From a gamma proteobacterium L18 (GTDB lineage: Bacteria; Pseudomonadota; Gammaproteobacteria; Pseudomonadales; Pseudomonadaceae), in assembly GCA_000497835.1 (NCBI GenBank), contig KI547179.1, positions 58,309-96,172 on the forward strand: 37,864 bases of DNA, given 5' to 3'. The notes below the pieces were generated by a model. The model saw nothing but the letters and a program-made list of their open reading frames with translations, was not told the DNA's origin and searched no databases. Positions within the stretch are counted from its first letter, which is position 1. Every line of letters starts with the position of its first letter. Shown one piece after another: positions 23,941 through 33,400 of this stretch. The position numbers were made by a program, and so were the translations under genes.

Positions 23941-24789
23941 ATGAAACTGGAGATATTCCGCACCCTGTGGGGTTACACCGCCAGCAAGGCCCAGGCCCTG
24001 GAAGAACTGCAGGCCGCAGGCTTCGATGGCATGGAGGCGCGGCTGCCGCTGGTGGCCCGCGAGCGCAGCGAATTCGCCGCATTCCTGCGCGCCAACTCGC
24101 TGGGGTACATTTGTACTCTGTTCACCGCCTACGATGTGCTGCCCCAGCAATCCGCCCTGCCCGCCGAGCATTTGAACGACCTGGACAGCAAGCTGGCCTG
24201 GGCCGGCGAGCTGACGCCGCGCTTTATCAACGTGCTGGCCGGCAATGATCGCTGGTCGCTGGCGCAGCAGGTGGACTTCTTCGGCCGGGCCATGGAGTTG
24301 GGGCACAAGCACGGCCAGTTCCTCAGTTTCGAGACCCACCGTTCGCGCTCGCTTTTCAATCCCTGGGTGACCCTGGAACTGATCCGCCAACTGCCGGACC
24401 TGCGCTTCACCAGCGACATCAGCCACTGGGTGGTGACCTGCGAGCGGCTGCTGGACGATCCGGCCGACGACCTCAGCGCCTTCATCGAGCGCGTGCACCA
24501 CGTGCAGGCCCGGGTTGGCTATGACCAGGGCCCGCAAGTGCCGCACCCCGGCGCCCCGGAGTACGGCCGCGAACTGGCCTTCCACCAGAAACACTGGGAA
24601 GCCATATGGGCTGCCCAGCTGGCGCGCGGCTATCAGGTCAGCACCCTGACCCCGGAATTCGGCGCCGACGGTTACCTGCATCACCTGCCCTTTACCAATG
24701 TTCCGGTGGCTGACCTGTGGTCGCTCAACGTGTGGATGGCCCGCACCGAGCGCGCCCACTTCGAACGCTTTCGTGCCGCACACTGCTGA
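23941..24789 (+). CDS. TIM-barrel sugar-phosphate isomerase/epimerase-like protein
   Basis: 282 residues of the xylose-isomerase-like TIM-barrel (AP-endonuclease-2) superfamily, which includes hydroxypyruvate isomerase, IolE and tagatose epimerases. Features: AAGFDGMEARLP after the first strand; FINVLAGNDRW; LSFETHRSRSLFNPW (a metal-site Glu on a barrel strand); LRFTSDISHWVVTCERLL (Asp and His); HHVQARVGYDQGPQVPHP, with a further His; and TLTPEFGADGY with a C-terminal Glu. This pattern of Glu/Asp/His/Glu is the divalent metal site. ATG at 23941 with GAGGAG 5 bases upstream. First gene of a four-gene operon with an oxygenase and an amino-acid-type ABC importer. The reaction is not known; isomerisation or epimerisation of an oxidised uptake product is the natural guess. 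Confidence 0.85.
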   Translation: MKLEIFRTLWGYTASKAQALEELQAAGFDGMEARLPLVARERSEFAAFLRANSLGYICTLFTAYDVLPQQSALPAEHLNDLDSKLAWAGELTPRFINVLAGNDRWSLAQQVDFFGRAMELGHKHGQFLSFETHRSRSLFNPWVTLELIRQLPDLRFTSDISHWVVTCERLLDDPADDLSAFIERVHHVQARVGYDQGPQVPHPGAPEYGRELAFHQKHWEAIWAAQLARGYQVSTLTPEFGADGYLHHLPFTNVPVADLWSLNVWMARTERAHFERFRAAHC

Positions 24790-24798
24790 GGAAACCTG

Positions 24799-25848
24799 AT
24801 GAACAACAACACTGAGCCCAAGGCCAACTTCAAGAGCATCCCGGTGGTCAACATCGCCGGGCTGTTCAGCGTCGAACTGGAACACCGCCTGGCGGTGGCC
24901 GAACAGCTGGGCCGGGCGGCCAGCGAGGTCGGCTTTCTGTACATCACCGGCCACGGCATTGCCCCCGAGTTGATCGCCAACCTGCGCCAGGCGGCTCGCG
25001 ACTACTTCGCCCAACCGCTGGACGCCAAGATGCGCCACTACATCGGCACATCCGACACCCACAAGGGCTTCGTGCCGGAAGGGGAAGAGGTGTATTCGAA
25101 GGGCAAGCCGGACCACAAGGAAGCTTTTGACATAGGCTTCGAAGTGCCCGCCGACGACCCGCTGGTGCTGGCCAACACGCCGCTGCTGGGGCCCAACCAT
25201 TGGCCCGAGGTGCCGGGCTTCAAGCCGTCGGTACAAGCCTATTACGCCGCCGTGTTCGCCCTGGGCCGCAAGCTGTTCGGCGGCTTCGCCCTGGCCCTTG
25301 GGCTTGAAGAGAACTACTTCGACGCCCTGGTCACCCGCCCGCCTTCCAAGCTGCGGCTGATCCACTACCCCTTCGACGCCGAAGCGGTGGATGCACCGGG
25401 CATCGGCGCGCACACCGACTACGAGTGCTTCACCATCCTGCAGGCCGACCAGCCTGGCCTGGAGGTGATGAACGACCTGGGCCAGTGGATCGACGCGCCG
25501 CCGATTGCCGATGCGTTCGTGGTCAACATCGGCGACATGCTCGAGGTGATGACCGCCGGTACCTTCGTGGCCACCGCGCACCGGGTGCGCAAGGTCAGCC
25601 AGGAGCGTTATTCCTTCCCGCTGTTCTACGCCTGCGACTACCACACCCAGATCAAGCCGCTGCCCAGTTTTGCCAAGGACGATCAGGCGTACGAGGAAAT
25701 CGCCATTGGCGAGCACATGTATGGCCAGGCGCTGCAAACCTACCAGTACCTGCGCAAACGCGTGGAGAACGGCGAGGTGCAACTGCCGGCCAAGGCCCGC
25801 AAGCCATCGAGCTTCGGCCATCTGAAAACACAGGCAATGCCGTCCTGA
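24799..25848 (+). CDS. Isopenicillin-N-synthase-family Fe(II)/2-oxoglutarate-type oxygenase
   Basis: 349 residues, soluble non-heme iron enzyme. The N-terminal DIOX_N region is visible (IPVVNIAGLF, VGFLYITGHGI, near residues 14-57). The catalytic jelly-roll contains the metal triad His205-x-Asp207 in GIGAHTDYECFTIL and His261 in TAHRVRKV. Arg270-x-Ser272 (RYS) is the usual 2-oxoglutarate carboxylate anchor. It could hydroxylate, desaturate or cyclise a small amino-acid-like substrate; ethylene-forming enzyme belongs to the same superfamily and has a similar length (about 350). Start ATG 24799, 9 bases after the isomerase-like stop. The importer genes downstream suggest that the substrate enters from outside. 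Substrate and product cannot be read from the sequence. Confidence 0.88.
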   Translation: MNNNTEPKANFKSIPVVNIAGLFSVELEHRLAVAEQLGRAASEVGFLYITGHGIAPELIANLRQAARDYFAQPLDAKMRHYIGTSDTHKGFVPEGEEVYSKGKPDHKEAFDIGFEVPADDPLVLANTPLLGPNHWPEVPGFKPSVQAYYAAVFALGRKLFGGFALALGLEENYFDALVTRPPSKLRLIHYPFDAEAVDAPGIGAHTDYECFTILQADQPGLEVMNDLGQWIDAPPIADAFVVNIGDMLEVMTAGTFVATAHRVRKVSQERYSFPLFYACDYHTQIKPLPSFAKDDQAYEEIAIGEHMYGQALQTYQYLRKRVENGEVQLPAKARKPSSFGHLKTQAMPS

Positions 25849-25883
25849 CGCTGCTGTCTTCCCTTATTCCTGGAGCACATGAC

Positions 25884-26675
25884 ATGTTCAACCCGACCCG
25901 CCTTGCCCTGTTTGCCGCCTGCCTGCTGAGCACCGGTGCCGCCCTGGCCGCCACCACCGCCACCCCTGGCCAACTGAAAGTGGGCATGGAAATCACCTAT
26001 CCGCCGTTCGAGTCCTACGACAGCGACAAGAACGTAGTGGGCTCCGACCCGGAACTGGCCCACGCCCTGGCCAAGCAACTGCAAGCCAAGGCCGAGTTCG
26101 TCGACACCAAGTTTCCCAACCTGATCCTGGGGCTGAATGCCGGGCACTACGATGCGATCATTTCCGGCATGTACATCACCCCCGAGCGACAGGCCCAGGC
26201 GCTGACCATCCCCTATGCGCGTACCGGGGCGGCGATCATGGTGCCGGCTGACAGCACGCTGAAACCTGCCGTACCGGAAGACCTTTGCGGCCTGAAGGTA
26301 GGCCTTGAGCAAGGCACCACCTGGGTGGCGCAGTTCAAGACACTGTCCACCGATTACTGCGTGCCGAACAACAAGGGCGCGATCAGCGTCAGCGAGTTCC
26401 CGTCTGCGCCGGAAGTGACCCAAGCGTTGCTGTCGAAAAATATCCAGGCGCAGGTCGAGATCTCTGGGGCGGCGCACATGATCGCGGAGAAAACCAAGGG
26501 CCGCGTGGTGGTGACCTCCCAGCAACTGGTGTACCCGCAAACCCTGGGCATCTACGTGAAGAAAGGCAATGACGACACCTACCAGGCGCTGCTCAAGGCC
26601 GTGGCCCAGAGCAAGCAATCCGGTGAATACGCGGCGATCCTGAAGAAGTACAACTTGGAAGAAGCCTCCAACTGA
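25884..26675 (+). CDS. Periplasmic amino-acid-type ABC substrate-binding protein
   Basis: 263 residues with a signal peptide (MFNPTRLALFAACLLSTGAALA, cleavage near residue 22), then the SBP_bac_3 fold: LKVGMEITYPPFESYD, DPELAHALAKQL, FPNLILGLNAGHYDAIISGMYITPERQAQALTIPY. Two cysteines (EDLCGL and DYCVPN) flank the hinge region and may form a disulphide. In this family the ligand is usually a polar amino acid or a derivative; the exact ligand is not readable. ATG 25884 with GGAG about 8 bases upstream, 35 bases after the oxygenase stop. A strong hairpin follows the stop, which can raise the amount of this protein relative to the membrane component, as is common for binding proteins. Confidence 0.92.
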   Translation: MFNPTRLALFAACLLSTGAALAATTATPGQLKVGMEITYPPFESYDSDKNVVGSDPELAHALAKQLQAKAEFVDTKFPNLILGLNAGHYDAIISGMYITPERQAQALTIPYARTGAAIMVPADSTLKPAVPEDLCGLKVGLEQGTTWVAQFKTLSTDYCVPNNKGAISVSEFPSAPEVTQALLSKNIQAQVEISGAAHMIAEKTKGRVVVTSQQLVYPQTLGIYVKKGNDDTYQALLKAVAQSKQSGEYAAILKKYNLEEASN

Positions 26676-26685
26676 TCCTGAAGCC

Positions 26686-26709
26686 GGCCGCCCCGATTAC
26701 GGGGCGGCC
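26686..26709 (+). terminator. Intra-operon hairpin after the binding-protein gene
   Basis: GGCCGCCCCG (26686-26695), loop ATTA, CGGGGCGGCC (26700-26709): a 10-base perfect GC stem 10 bases past the stop, without a T-tract. More likely an mRNA-stabilising or attenuating hairpin than a full terminator, since the importer gene starts 12 bases later. Confidence 0.6.
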
Positions 26710-26721
26710 ACGGGGGTGCCT

Positions 26722-28263
26722 ATGCAATTCGACTGGTCCTATTTTTTCTCGCTGTTTTCCATGCCGGCGTTCTGGGAAGCCAGTGTCACCGTGGTGGAGC
26801 TCAGCGCCCTGGCCTGGTTCATCGGCATGCTGCTGGGCTTCGGCCTGGCCAGCGCCAAGCTGTCGAGCGTCAAATGGCTGAGCCTGCCGGCCGGGGTGTA
26901 CATCTGGTTTTTTCGCAGTATTCCGCTACTGGTGCTGGTGGTGTTCGTCTACAACCTGCCGCAGCTGTTCCCGGCCACCGGCAGCGTGCTGTCCAATCCG
27001 TTCTATTCCGGGTTGTTCGCGCTGGTGGTGACCGAAGCGGCGTACATGGCCGAGATTCACCGCGGCGGGCTGATTTCCGTGCACAAGGGGCAGAAGGAAG
27101 CCGGACGCGCGCTGGGCATTGGCAGCCTGGGGCTGCAACGGCTGATTGTGATCCCCCAGGCGTTTCGCATTTCGTTGCCAACGTTGATCAACGAATACAT
27201 CACGGTGGTGAAACTGACTTCGCTGATTTCGGTGATTTCCCTTACCGAATTGCTCACCGTTGGGCAGCGGTTGTACGCGCAGAATTTTCTGGTCATGGAG
27301 ACCCTGGCGGCCGTGGGCGTGTACTACGTGCTGATCGTCAGTCTGTTTGGCTGGCTGTTGCAGCGGCTGGAGAGCTACCTGGACCTGAGTAAGCGCAAAC
27401 CGCAGACCTTGGCGGCTAACCCGCTGGCGCAATTGCGCCAAAGCCTGGCGAGGCAGGCTTCAGTGGTTGATCGCCAGGTTGCGCCCGGTGCTGCCCCCGC
27501 GCTGCAGCTGCAGAATATCCACAAGCGCTATGGCGACCATCTTGTGCTCAAGGGTATCGACCTGACCGTGGCCAGCGGCCAGGTGGTGTCGATCATCGGG
27601 CCTTCGGGTTCGGGCAAGACGTCGCTGATCCGCACGATCAATGGCCTGGAGAGCATCGATCAGGGTGAGATCGTGCTGTTCGGCGAAAGCTTTATTCACG
27701 CCGGCGATACCCCCAACAACCCGCAGATGCGTCGAGGCGTGCGCCATATCGGCATGGTGTTCCAGAGCTTCAACCTGTTCCCGCACCTGAATCTGGTGGA
27801 CAACATCATCCTGGCGCCGGTGTATCACGGTGGCGACCGGCAGCTCTCGCGGCAACAGGCGTTCGTGCTGCTGGAGAAGGTGGGGCTGCTGGCCCATGCC
27901 AATAAGTACCCGCATCAGTTGTCTGGTGGGCAACAACAGCGCGTGGCCATCGCAAGGGCGCTGGCCATGCGGCCGCAGGTGATGCTGTTCGACGAGCCGA
28001 CTTCGGCATTGGACCCGGAGTTGGTGGGCGATGTGTTAAAGGTGATTGCCGACCTGGCACGGGAAGGGATGACCATGCTGATCGTTACCCATGAGATGGA
28101 TTTTGCCCTGTCGATTTCCGACCGGGTGATCTTCATGGAGGACGGCAAGGTGCAGTTGGATGCAGCGCCTGAGAGTATCCGGCATGCACCGGAGGCGGAG
28201 CGGGTGCGGCGGTTCATGGGGATGGTGCCTGATGAGCCAGTGCGCCTGGCGAGCAACCTGTAG
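26722..28263 (+). CDS. Fused amino-acid ABC importer: permease plus ATPase in one chain
   Basis: 513 residues that join two normally separate proteins. Residues 1 to about 225 are a BPD_transp_1 permease with about five membrane helices and the ATPase-contact loop EAGRALGIGSLGLQRLIVIPQAF. A hydrophilic linker (about 225-255) leads into a complete polar-amino-acid-type ATPase: Walker A GPSGSGKTS (293-301, Lys299), Q-loop MVFQSFNLFPHL, signature LSGGQQQRVAIARAL (from 400), Walker B VMLFDEPTSALD and the switch His in THEMD. One chain forming both halves implies a homodimeric transporter. ATG 26722 with GGGG 6 bases upstream; a GTG at 26716 is an alternative. There is no stop or frameshift between the halves. 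Last gene of the operon; a REP pair follows. Confidence 0.93.
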   Translation: MQFDWSYFFSLFSMPAFWEASVTVVELSALAWFIGMLLGFGLASAKLSSVKWLSLPAGVYIWFFRSIPLLVLVVFVYNLPQLFPATGSVLSNPFYSGLFALVVTEAAYMAEIHRGGLISVHKGQKEAGRALGIGSLGLQRLIVIPQAFRISLPTLINEYITVVKLTSLISVISLTELLTVGQRLYAQNFLVMETLAAVGVYYVLIVSLFGWLLQRLESYLDLSKRKPQTLAANPLAQLRQSLARQASVVDRQVAPGAAPALQLQNIHKRYGDHLVLKGIDLTVASGQVVSIIGPSGSGKTSLIRTINGLESIDQGEIVLFGESFIHAGDTPNNPQMRRGVRHIGMVFQSFNLFPHLNLVDNIILAPVYHGGDRQLSRQQAFVLLEKVGLLAHANKYPHQLSGGQQQRVAIARALAMRPQVMLFDEPTSALDPELVGDVLKVIADLAREGMTMLIVTHEMDFALSISDRVIFMEDGKVQLDAAPESIRHAPEAERVRRFMGMVPDEPVRLASNL

Positions 28264-28281
28264 CCTGGCGGCAGCGGCTAT

Positions 28282-28366
28282 GTGGGAGCGGGTTCTACCC
28301 GCGAAGGCTGCACCGCGTAACAACTGTAACCGCGGTGTTCTTTTCGCGGGGAGAACCCGCTCCCAC
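28282..28366. repeat. REP-type inverted pair, family B, copy 3
   Basis: Arms 28282-28305 and 28343-28366 pair with one mismatch (core GTGGGAGCGGGTTCTACCCG). Inside, CACCGCG (28311-28317) pairs with CGCGGTG (28331-28337), giving a second stem. Sits between the converging importer and recD genes. Confidence 0.88.
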
Positions 28367-28380
28367 AAAAACAGTTGCGG

Positions 28381-30459
28381 CTATGCGTTGGGTTGCTCGC
28401 TTTCCAGCATCAGGCCGCTGAGGCGTTTGACCTTGCGTTGCACGGCGTCTTCGAACACGCCCTTGCGCGGTTCGATCAGGCTGAACCACTGCTTGGCGCG
28501 GGTGATGCCGGTGTAGATCAGCTCCTTGGTCAATACCGGATTCAGCGCGTCGGGCAGGATCAAGGCCGTATGGGTGAACTCCGAGCCCTGGGATTTGTGC
28601 ACCGTCATGGCGAATACGGTTTCCACGTCGTTGAGACGGCTGGGCAATACAAAGCGCACGCCGCCCTGGCCGTCGTTGCGCGGGAAGGCCACGCGCAGTA
28701 CCTGACGGTCAGTGCTGCTGCCATCGGGCAGGCGCAAGGCAATCCCGATGTCGCCGTTCATGAGGCCCAGGCCATAGTCGTTGCGCGTCATCAGCACCGG
28801 ACGACCTTCGTACCAGGGCTGATCCCCTTCGATCAGGCGTGCAGCCGTGAGCACGCGCGTTGCGCGCTGGTTCAAGCCCTCGACACCCCAAGGCCCCTTG
28901 CGCACGGCGCACAGCAGTTGGAAGGATTCGAAGGCCTCCAGCACTTGCCTGGCCCACACGGCCCACGCCTCGCTGTCCAGCGGCGTGCGCGGTGCTGGGC
29001 GGTTGGTTTGCAACACGTTCAGGTAATGCCGGTAGCCCTGCGCACCATCACTGGCCTGACCTTGCAGCAGCAGGCGATCAAGGCTGCGATCCTGCTCGCC
29101 CTTCAACGGCACGCTGAAGATGTCGGCGAACTGCCGACCGGTCAGCAGTTCGCGCGCCTGCTCGGCTTCCTGGCGGTTGACCCGCAGTGCCAGTTGGCCA
29201 ATGCCGCTGCCTTCGCCGAAACGGCGTGAGTGACGCAGCATGACCACTTGCTGGGCCAGCGGGTGGCGCTCGGCGCTGCCCACTACAAGGCCGGTGATGC
29301 GTTCGCCGCTGACCTGTTCCAGCCAGGCCAGGGTTTGCGGGCTGTAACAACCCTGTTCGGCATCGCGGCACAGGTCACCCAGCACGGCGCCCGCTTCTAC
29401 GGAGGCCAACTGGTCCTTGTCGCCCAGCAATACCAGACGCGCATGGGCGGGCATGGCGCCCAGCAGGTTGGCCATCATTTCCAGGTCGATCATGGAGGCT
29501 TCGTCCACCACCAGCACATCCAGCGGCAACGGGTTGCTGGCGTCGTGGCGGAAGTGCCGGGTGCCCGGTCGGCTGCCCAGCAAGCGGTGAACGGTGGTCA
29601 CTTCGGTAGGGATCTTGTCACGCACACTGTCGCTGACCTTCAGCTGCTTGACCTGGGCGCTGATGGATTCGGTCAGCCGAGCGGCGGCCTTGCCGGTGGG
29701 CGCCGCCAGACGGATGCGCAGCGGGGTGCCGGCGTTCACGGCCGGGGCCTGCAGCAAGGCCAGCAGGCGCACCACGGTGGTGGTCTTGCCGGTGCCTGGG
29801 CCGCCGGTGACGATGCTGAAAGCGCTGCGGGTGGCCAGCGCGCAGGCCAGTTTCTGCCAGTCGGTCTGCTCGCCGCTGGGCGCCCCGAACAGTTGCTCAA
29901 GACTTGATCGCAGGTCGTCGGGGGTGTTTTCCTGCTCGGCCAGGCGTTGGCGCAGCGCACGGTCGATACGACGCTCGTAGGCCCAGTAGCGGCGCAGGTA
30001 CAGGCGTTGGCCAGCCAGCACCAGCGGGCGCTCGCCGCTGTCGTCCTCGGCCAGGGCCACCAGCGGACTGCTGGCCAGGGTGGCTCGCCAGGTGTCGGCG
30101 GCCAGGTGTTCGAGCAATTGCGAGGGCAGCAGCACGGGGCCGGCCAATGCATCGCCCTCGGGCGGCAGCGACAGGGCGAAGTCCGGCTCTTCCAGGGTGC
30201 GCGCAAGGTCGAGGCAGACGTGGCCGTGGCCCAGTTGGTGGCTGGTCAAGGCGGCGGCCAGGAGTACCAGCGGATCACCGCCTGGCTCGCGCTCAGCGAG
30301 AAAGCCCACGAACGCCTTGTCCAGCGCCCGCAGCCAGCCCCGCTCGGCCCAGCGTTCCAGCAAAGCCAGCAGGTCATCGACGCGTTGCAGCGGGGCCAGC
30401 TCGGCCAGGGTGCGGGCTTCCAGCGCAGTGGGCAGCAGATCGGCAAATGTACGGCTCAT
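28381..30459 (-). CDS. recD: RecBCD enzyme, alpha subunit RecD (5'-3' helicase)
   Basis: Fast 5'-3' helicase of the RecBCD double-strand-break repair enzyme. 692 residues, longer than E. coli RecD (608), mainly in the N-terminal region. SF1B motifs in order: Walker A TGGPGTGKTTT (Lys225), a TGKAAARL segment, VVDEASMID (Walker B), LGDKDQLASVEAGAVLGD, a motif region near residue 550-580, and VHKSQGSEFTH with GITRAK near the end. The ATG at 30459 overlaps the recB stop (ATGA), so its translation is coupled to RecB. Last gene of recC-recB-recD. Confidence 0.95.
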   Translation of the reverse strand: MSRTFADLLPTALEARTLAELAPLQRVDDLLALLERWAERGWLRALDKAFVGFLAEREPGGDPLVLLAAALTSHQLGHGHVCLDLARTLEEPDFALSLPPEGDALAGPVLLPSQLLEHLAADTWRATLASSPLVALAEDDSGERPLVLAGQRLYLRRYWAYERRIDRALRQRLAEQENTPDDLRSSLEQLFGAPSGEQTDWQKLACALATRSAFSIVTGGPGTGKTTTVVRLLALLQAPAVNAGTPLRIRLAAPTGKAAARLTESISAQVKQLKVSDSVRDKIPTEVTTVHRLLGSRPGTRHFRHDASNPLPLDVLVVDEASMIDLEMMANLLGAMPAHARLVLLGDKDQLASVEAGAVLGDLCRDAEQGCYSPQTLAWLEQVSGERITGLVVGSAERHPLAQQVVMLRHSRRFGEGSGIGQLALRVNRQEAEQARELLTGRQFADIFSVPLKGEQDRSLDRLLLQGQASDGAQGYRHYLNVLQTNRPAPRTPLDSEAWAVWARQVLEAFESFQLLCAVRKGPWGVEGLNQRATRVLTAARLIEGDQPWYEGRPVLMTRNDYGLGLMNGDIGIALRLPDGSSTDRQVLRVAFPRNDGQGGVRFVLPSRLNDVETVFAMTVHKSQGSEFTHTALILPDALNPVLTKELIYTGITRAKQWFSLIEPRKGVFEDAVQRKVKRLSGLMLESEQPNA

Positions 30460-33400
30460 GCCGGTTCTCCTTCGAACAGGTCGCCCATGGGCTCAGGTTG
30501 GCGGACGATACCGCGGAACAGTTCGTCCAGCCGCTCGATCAATTCACGCGGTGGGCGCGCGAAGGCCAGGCCCTGGCTGGGCGCATGCACGCCGCGCAGG
30601 AAGATGAACACCGCGCCGCCCACGTGCAGGTCGTAGTCATAGTCAGGCAGGCGTGCCTTGAGCTGGCGATGCAGGGCCAACAGGTAAAGCACGTACTGCA
30701 GGTCGTAACGGTGGTCGAGGATGGCCTGGGTCATGGCCTCATCGGTGTAGGCGCTTTCATCGGTGCCCAGCCAGTTGGATTTGTAGTCGACCACGTAGTA
30801 GCGGCCATCGTGCTCGAAGGTCAGGTCGATGAAGCCCTTGAACATGCCGTTGAGCATGGCGCCTTCGGCTGGCGCGCGTGGTGCGCCGCCGTGAGTATGC
30901 TCGCGCACCAGGGCATCGAGTTGGCTGACGTCGACGCGGTGGCTGGCGAACCAGAACTCCATCTCGATCTGGTAATGCTCCAGGCTTACCAGACTCACCG
31001 TCTGATCACCCAAGGCAAGCGGTGCCTGCAACACATGCTGCAGCCAGGCATTGAGGGTGGGAATCCAGCCTTGCCAGCCGCGCAGGTTGCAACGGGCACC
31101 CACGGTGTCGGCCAGCAGCTGAGGCTGCGCGGCAACGGTGGCGAAACCTTCGCGCCCGGCCCATTCCAGCAGGCCGTGAAGGAAGGTACCGGGGTTGGGA
31201 CCACGGGGGAATCGATGGATATCGCCACTCAGGGCCTGTACCTCTCGCGGGGCAGCCGGGTCCAAGCGCTCGTCGTCGAACAGTTTCTGTGCCTGGGGGC
31301 TGTCTGGCGACTGATCGCTGCCCGGGGCCAGGCTGTCGCTGATACGCAAGGCACTGTAGGAAGCGATCCACCAGTTTTCCGCAGCGCGACGCTTGGGCAC
31401 CTTGGCGGCCAAAAGGGTGGCTTCGTTGCGTGGCGGCACATAGCGATGATCGTCAGCTTCGGGCATGGGGGCGGTATGGATGGCTGTGCAGCCATCCTGC
31501 ATGTCCAGCAGCCAGCGGGCCAGACCTTGGGACTCGTCCAGCCGTTGGCCGCCGCCCAGCAAGTAGCCCAGCGCCGAACGGTGCAGTATCGAATCCTTGG
31601 TATTGCCGCGCTTGAGGTCGGCAACACCCAGCCAGCAGGCATGCTGGGCGCGGGTCAGGGCTACGTAAAGCAGGCGCAGGTCTTCGGCCAGGCGCTCGTC
31701 GTCAGCCAGTGCCACCTGCTCTGCCGTGGGGCTGAGGGTAACCTGGGCCGTGCCGTCGGCATCGTGGAACGACAACGGCAGGCGTTTGCCGTCGACCGGT
31801 TTGGTCGAGCAGATGAAGGGCAGGAACACCAGCGGGTATTCAAGGCCCTTGGATTTGTGGATGGTGACCACCTTGACCAGTTGCTCATCGCTTTCCAGGC
31901 GCAGGATCTGTTCTTCACCCGCCTGACCGGAGGTGGCCAGGTGCTCGGACAGGTGGCGGATCAATGCCTGCTCACCGTCCAGCTCACCGGCGGCCTGCTG
32001 CAGCAATTCGGCAAGGTGCAACAGGTTGGTCAGTATGCGTTCACCGTCGCTGCGCGCCATCAGTGCCTGGGGCAATTGGAAATCGTGCAGCAGGTGCCGC
32101 AGCATGGGCAGCACGCCCTGGGTACGCCACAGGGTGCGGTAGGTGCGGAACTGCATGACGCGCCGCTCCCAGGCCAGCTCGTCCTGGTTCAACTGCGCCA
32201 GGGCGCTGAGGGGCAGGTTCAGGGTGGTGGTGGCCAGGGCGCCGCGCAAGGGGCGCTCGGCGTCCGGCTCGGCGCAGGCCTTCAGCCAACTGAGCAGGTC
32301 GTGTGCCTCCTGGGCGGCGAAGACCGAGTCCTTGTCGGACAGGTAAACGCTGCGCACGCCACGGGCGGCCAATTCGCCGCGCACGGCCTGGGCTTCCTTG
32401 CCGTCACGGACCAGGATGGCGATATCGGCTGGGGTGACCGGCTTCAGTGTTTCGCCCGGCTTGGTGAAACCTGCCGTACCTCGCTGGCCGCCGTTGAGCA
32501 GGGCGACGATGGTCGACGCGCAGGCACCAGCCAGTTGCTGGCGATACACCGGGCCCGACAGCGGGGCATCGCTGGGCAGTTGCCACAGGTTCAGGGCCGC
32601 CACGGGCTGGCCGTCGATGCTCAGGCTTTCCTTTCGGCCTTGGGCCAATACCGGCAGGAATGGCACCGGGTTGTCATCGCCGTGCCGGAACAGGAAGGCA
32701 CCACGCCCCAGCGTACGTTGTTCGGCGACGTCGAATACGTGATTCACCGCCTCGACCATGGCATGGCTGGAACGGAAGTTGGTACCCAGCGTGTGCAGCC
32801 GCCCGGTGGTGGCCTGGCGGGCGCGCAGATAGGTGTAGATGTCGGCACCGCGGAAGGCATAGATGGCCTGCTTGGGGTCGCCGATCAGGAACAGCCCGCT
32901 GTCAGGCTGGTTGGCCTCGATGTGGTAGATGCTCTCGAAAATACGGTACTGCACCGGGTCGGTGTCCTGGAATTCGTCGATCAAGGCCACCGGGAACTGT
33001 TCGCGAATCAGCCCTGCCAGGCGCTCGCCGCCGGCCCCCTGCAACGCGGCGTCCAGGCGCAGCAGCATGTCGTCGAAGCCCATTTCGGCACGGCGACGCT
33101 TTTCCTCCTCGAAGCGCGCGCCCACCCAGCGTGCGGCGTGCTCCAGCACCGCCGCGTCAGGGGTGGGCAGGTTGCGCAGGGCATCGGCCAGGCCCTGCAT
33201 GGCGTCCAGGCCTGGGTGCGTGGGCGGATCGCCCTTCCAGGCTTCGGCCATGCCGTCGGGTGTCAGGCGAGTGAAGCCGGTGCCGATGTCCAGTTCGACC
33301 AGGCTTTCGTCACCGGCCCAGGCCACCAGCTTGTCGAACCAGGGCTCGAAATAGCGGGCCTGCATTTTGCGGCCGTCCACGGCTTTGGCGGCAACGGCCT

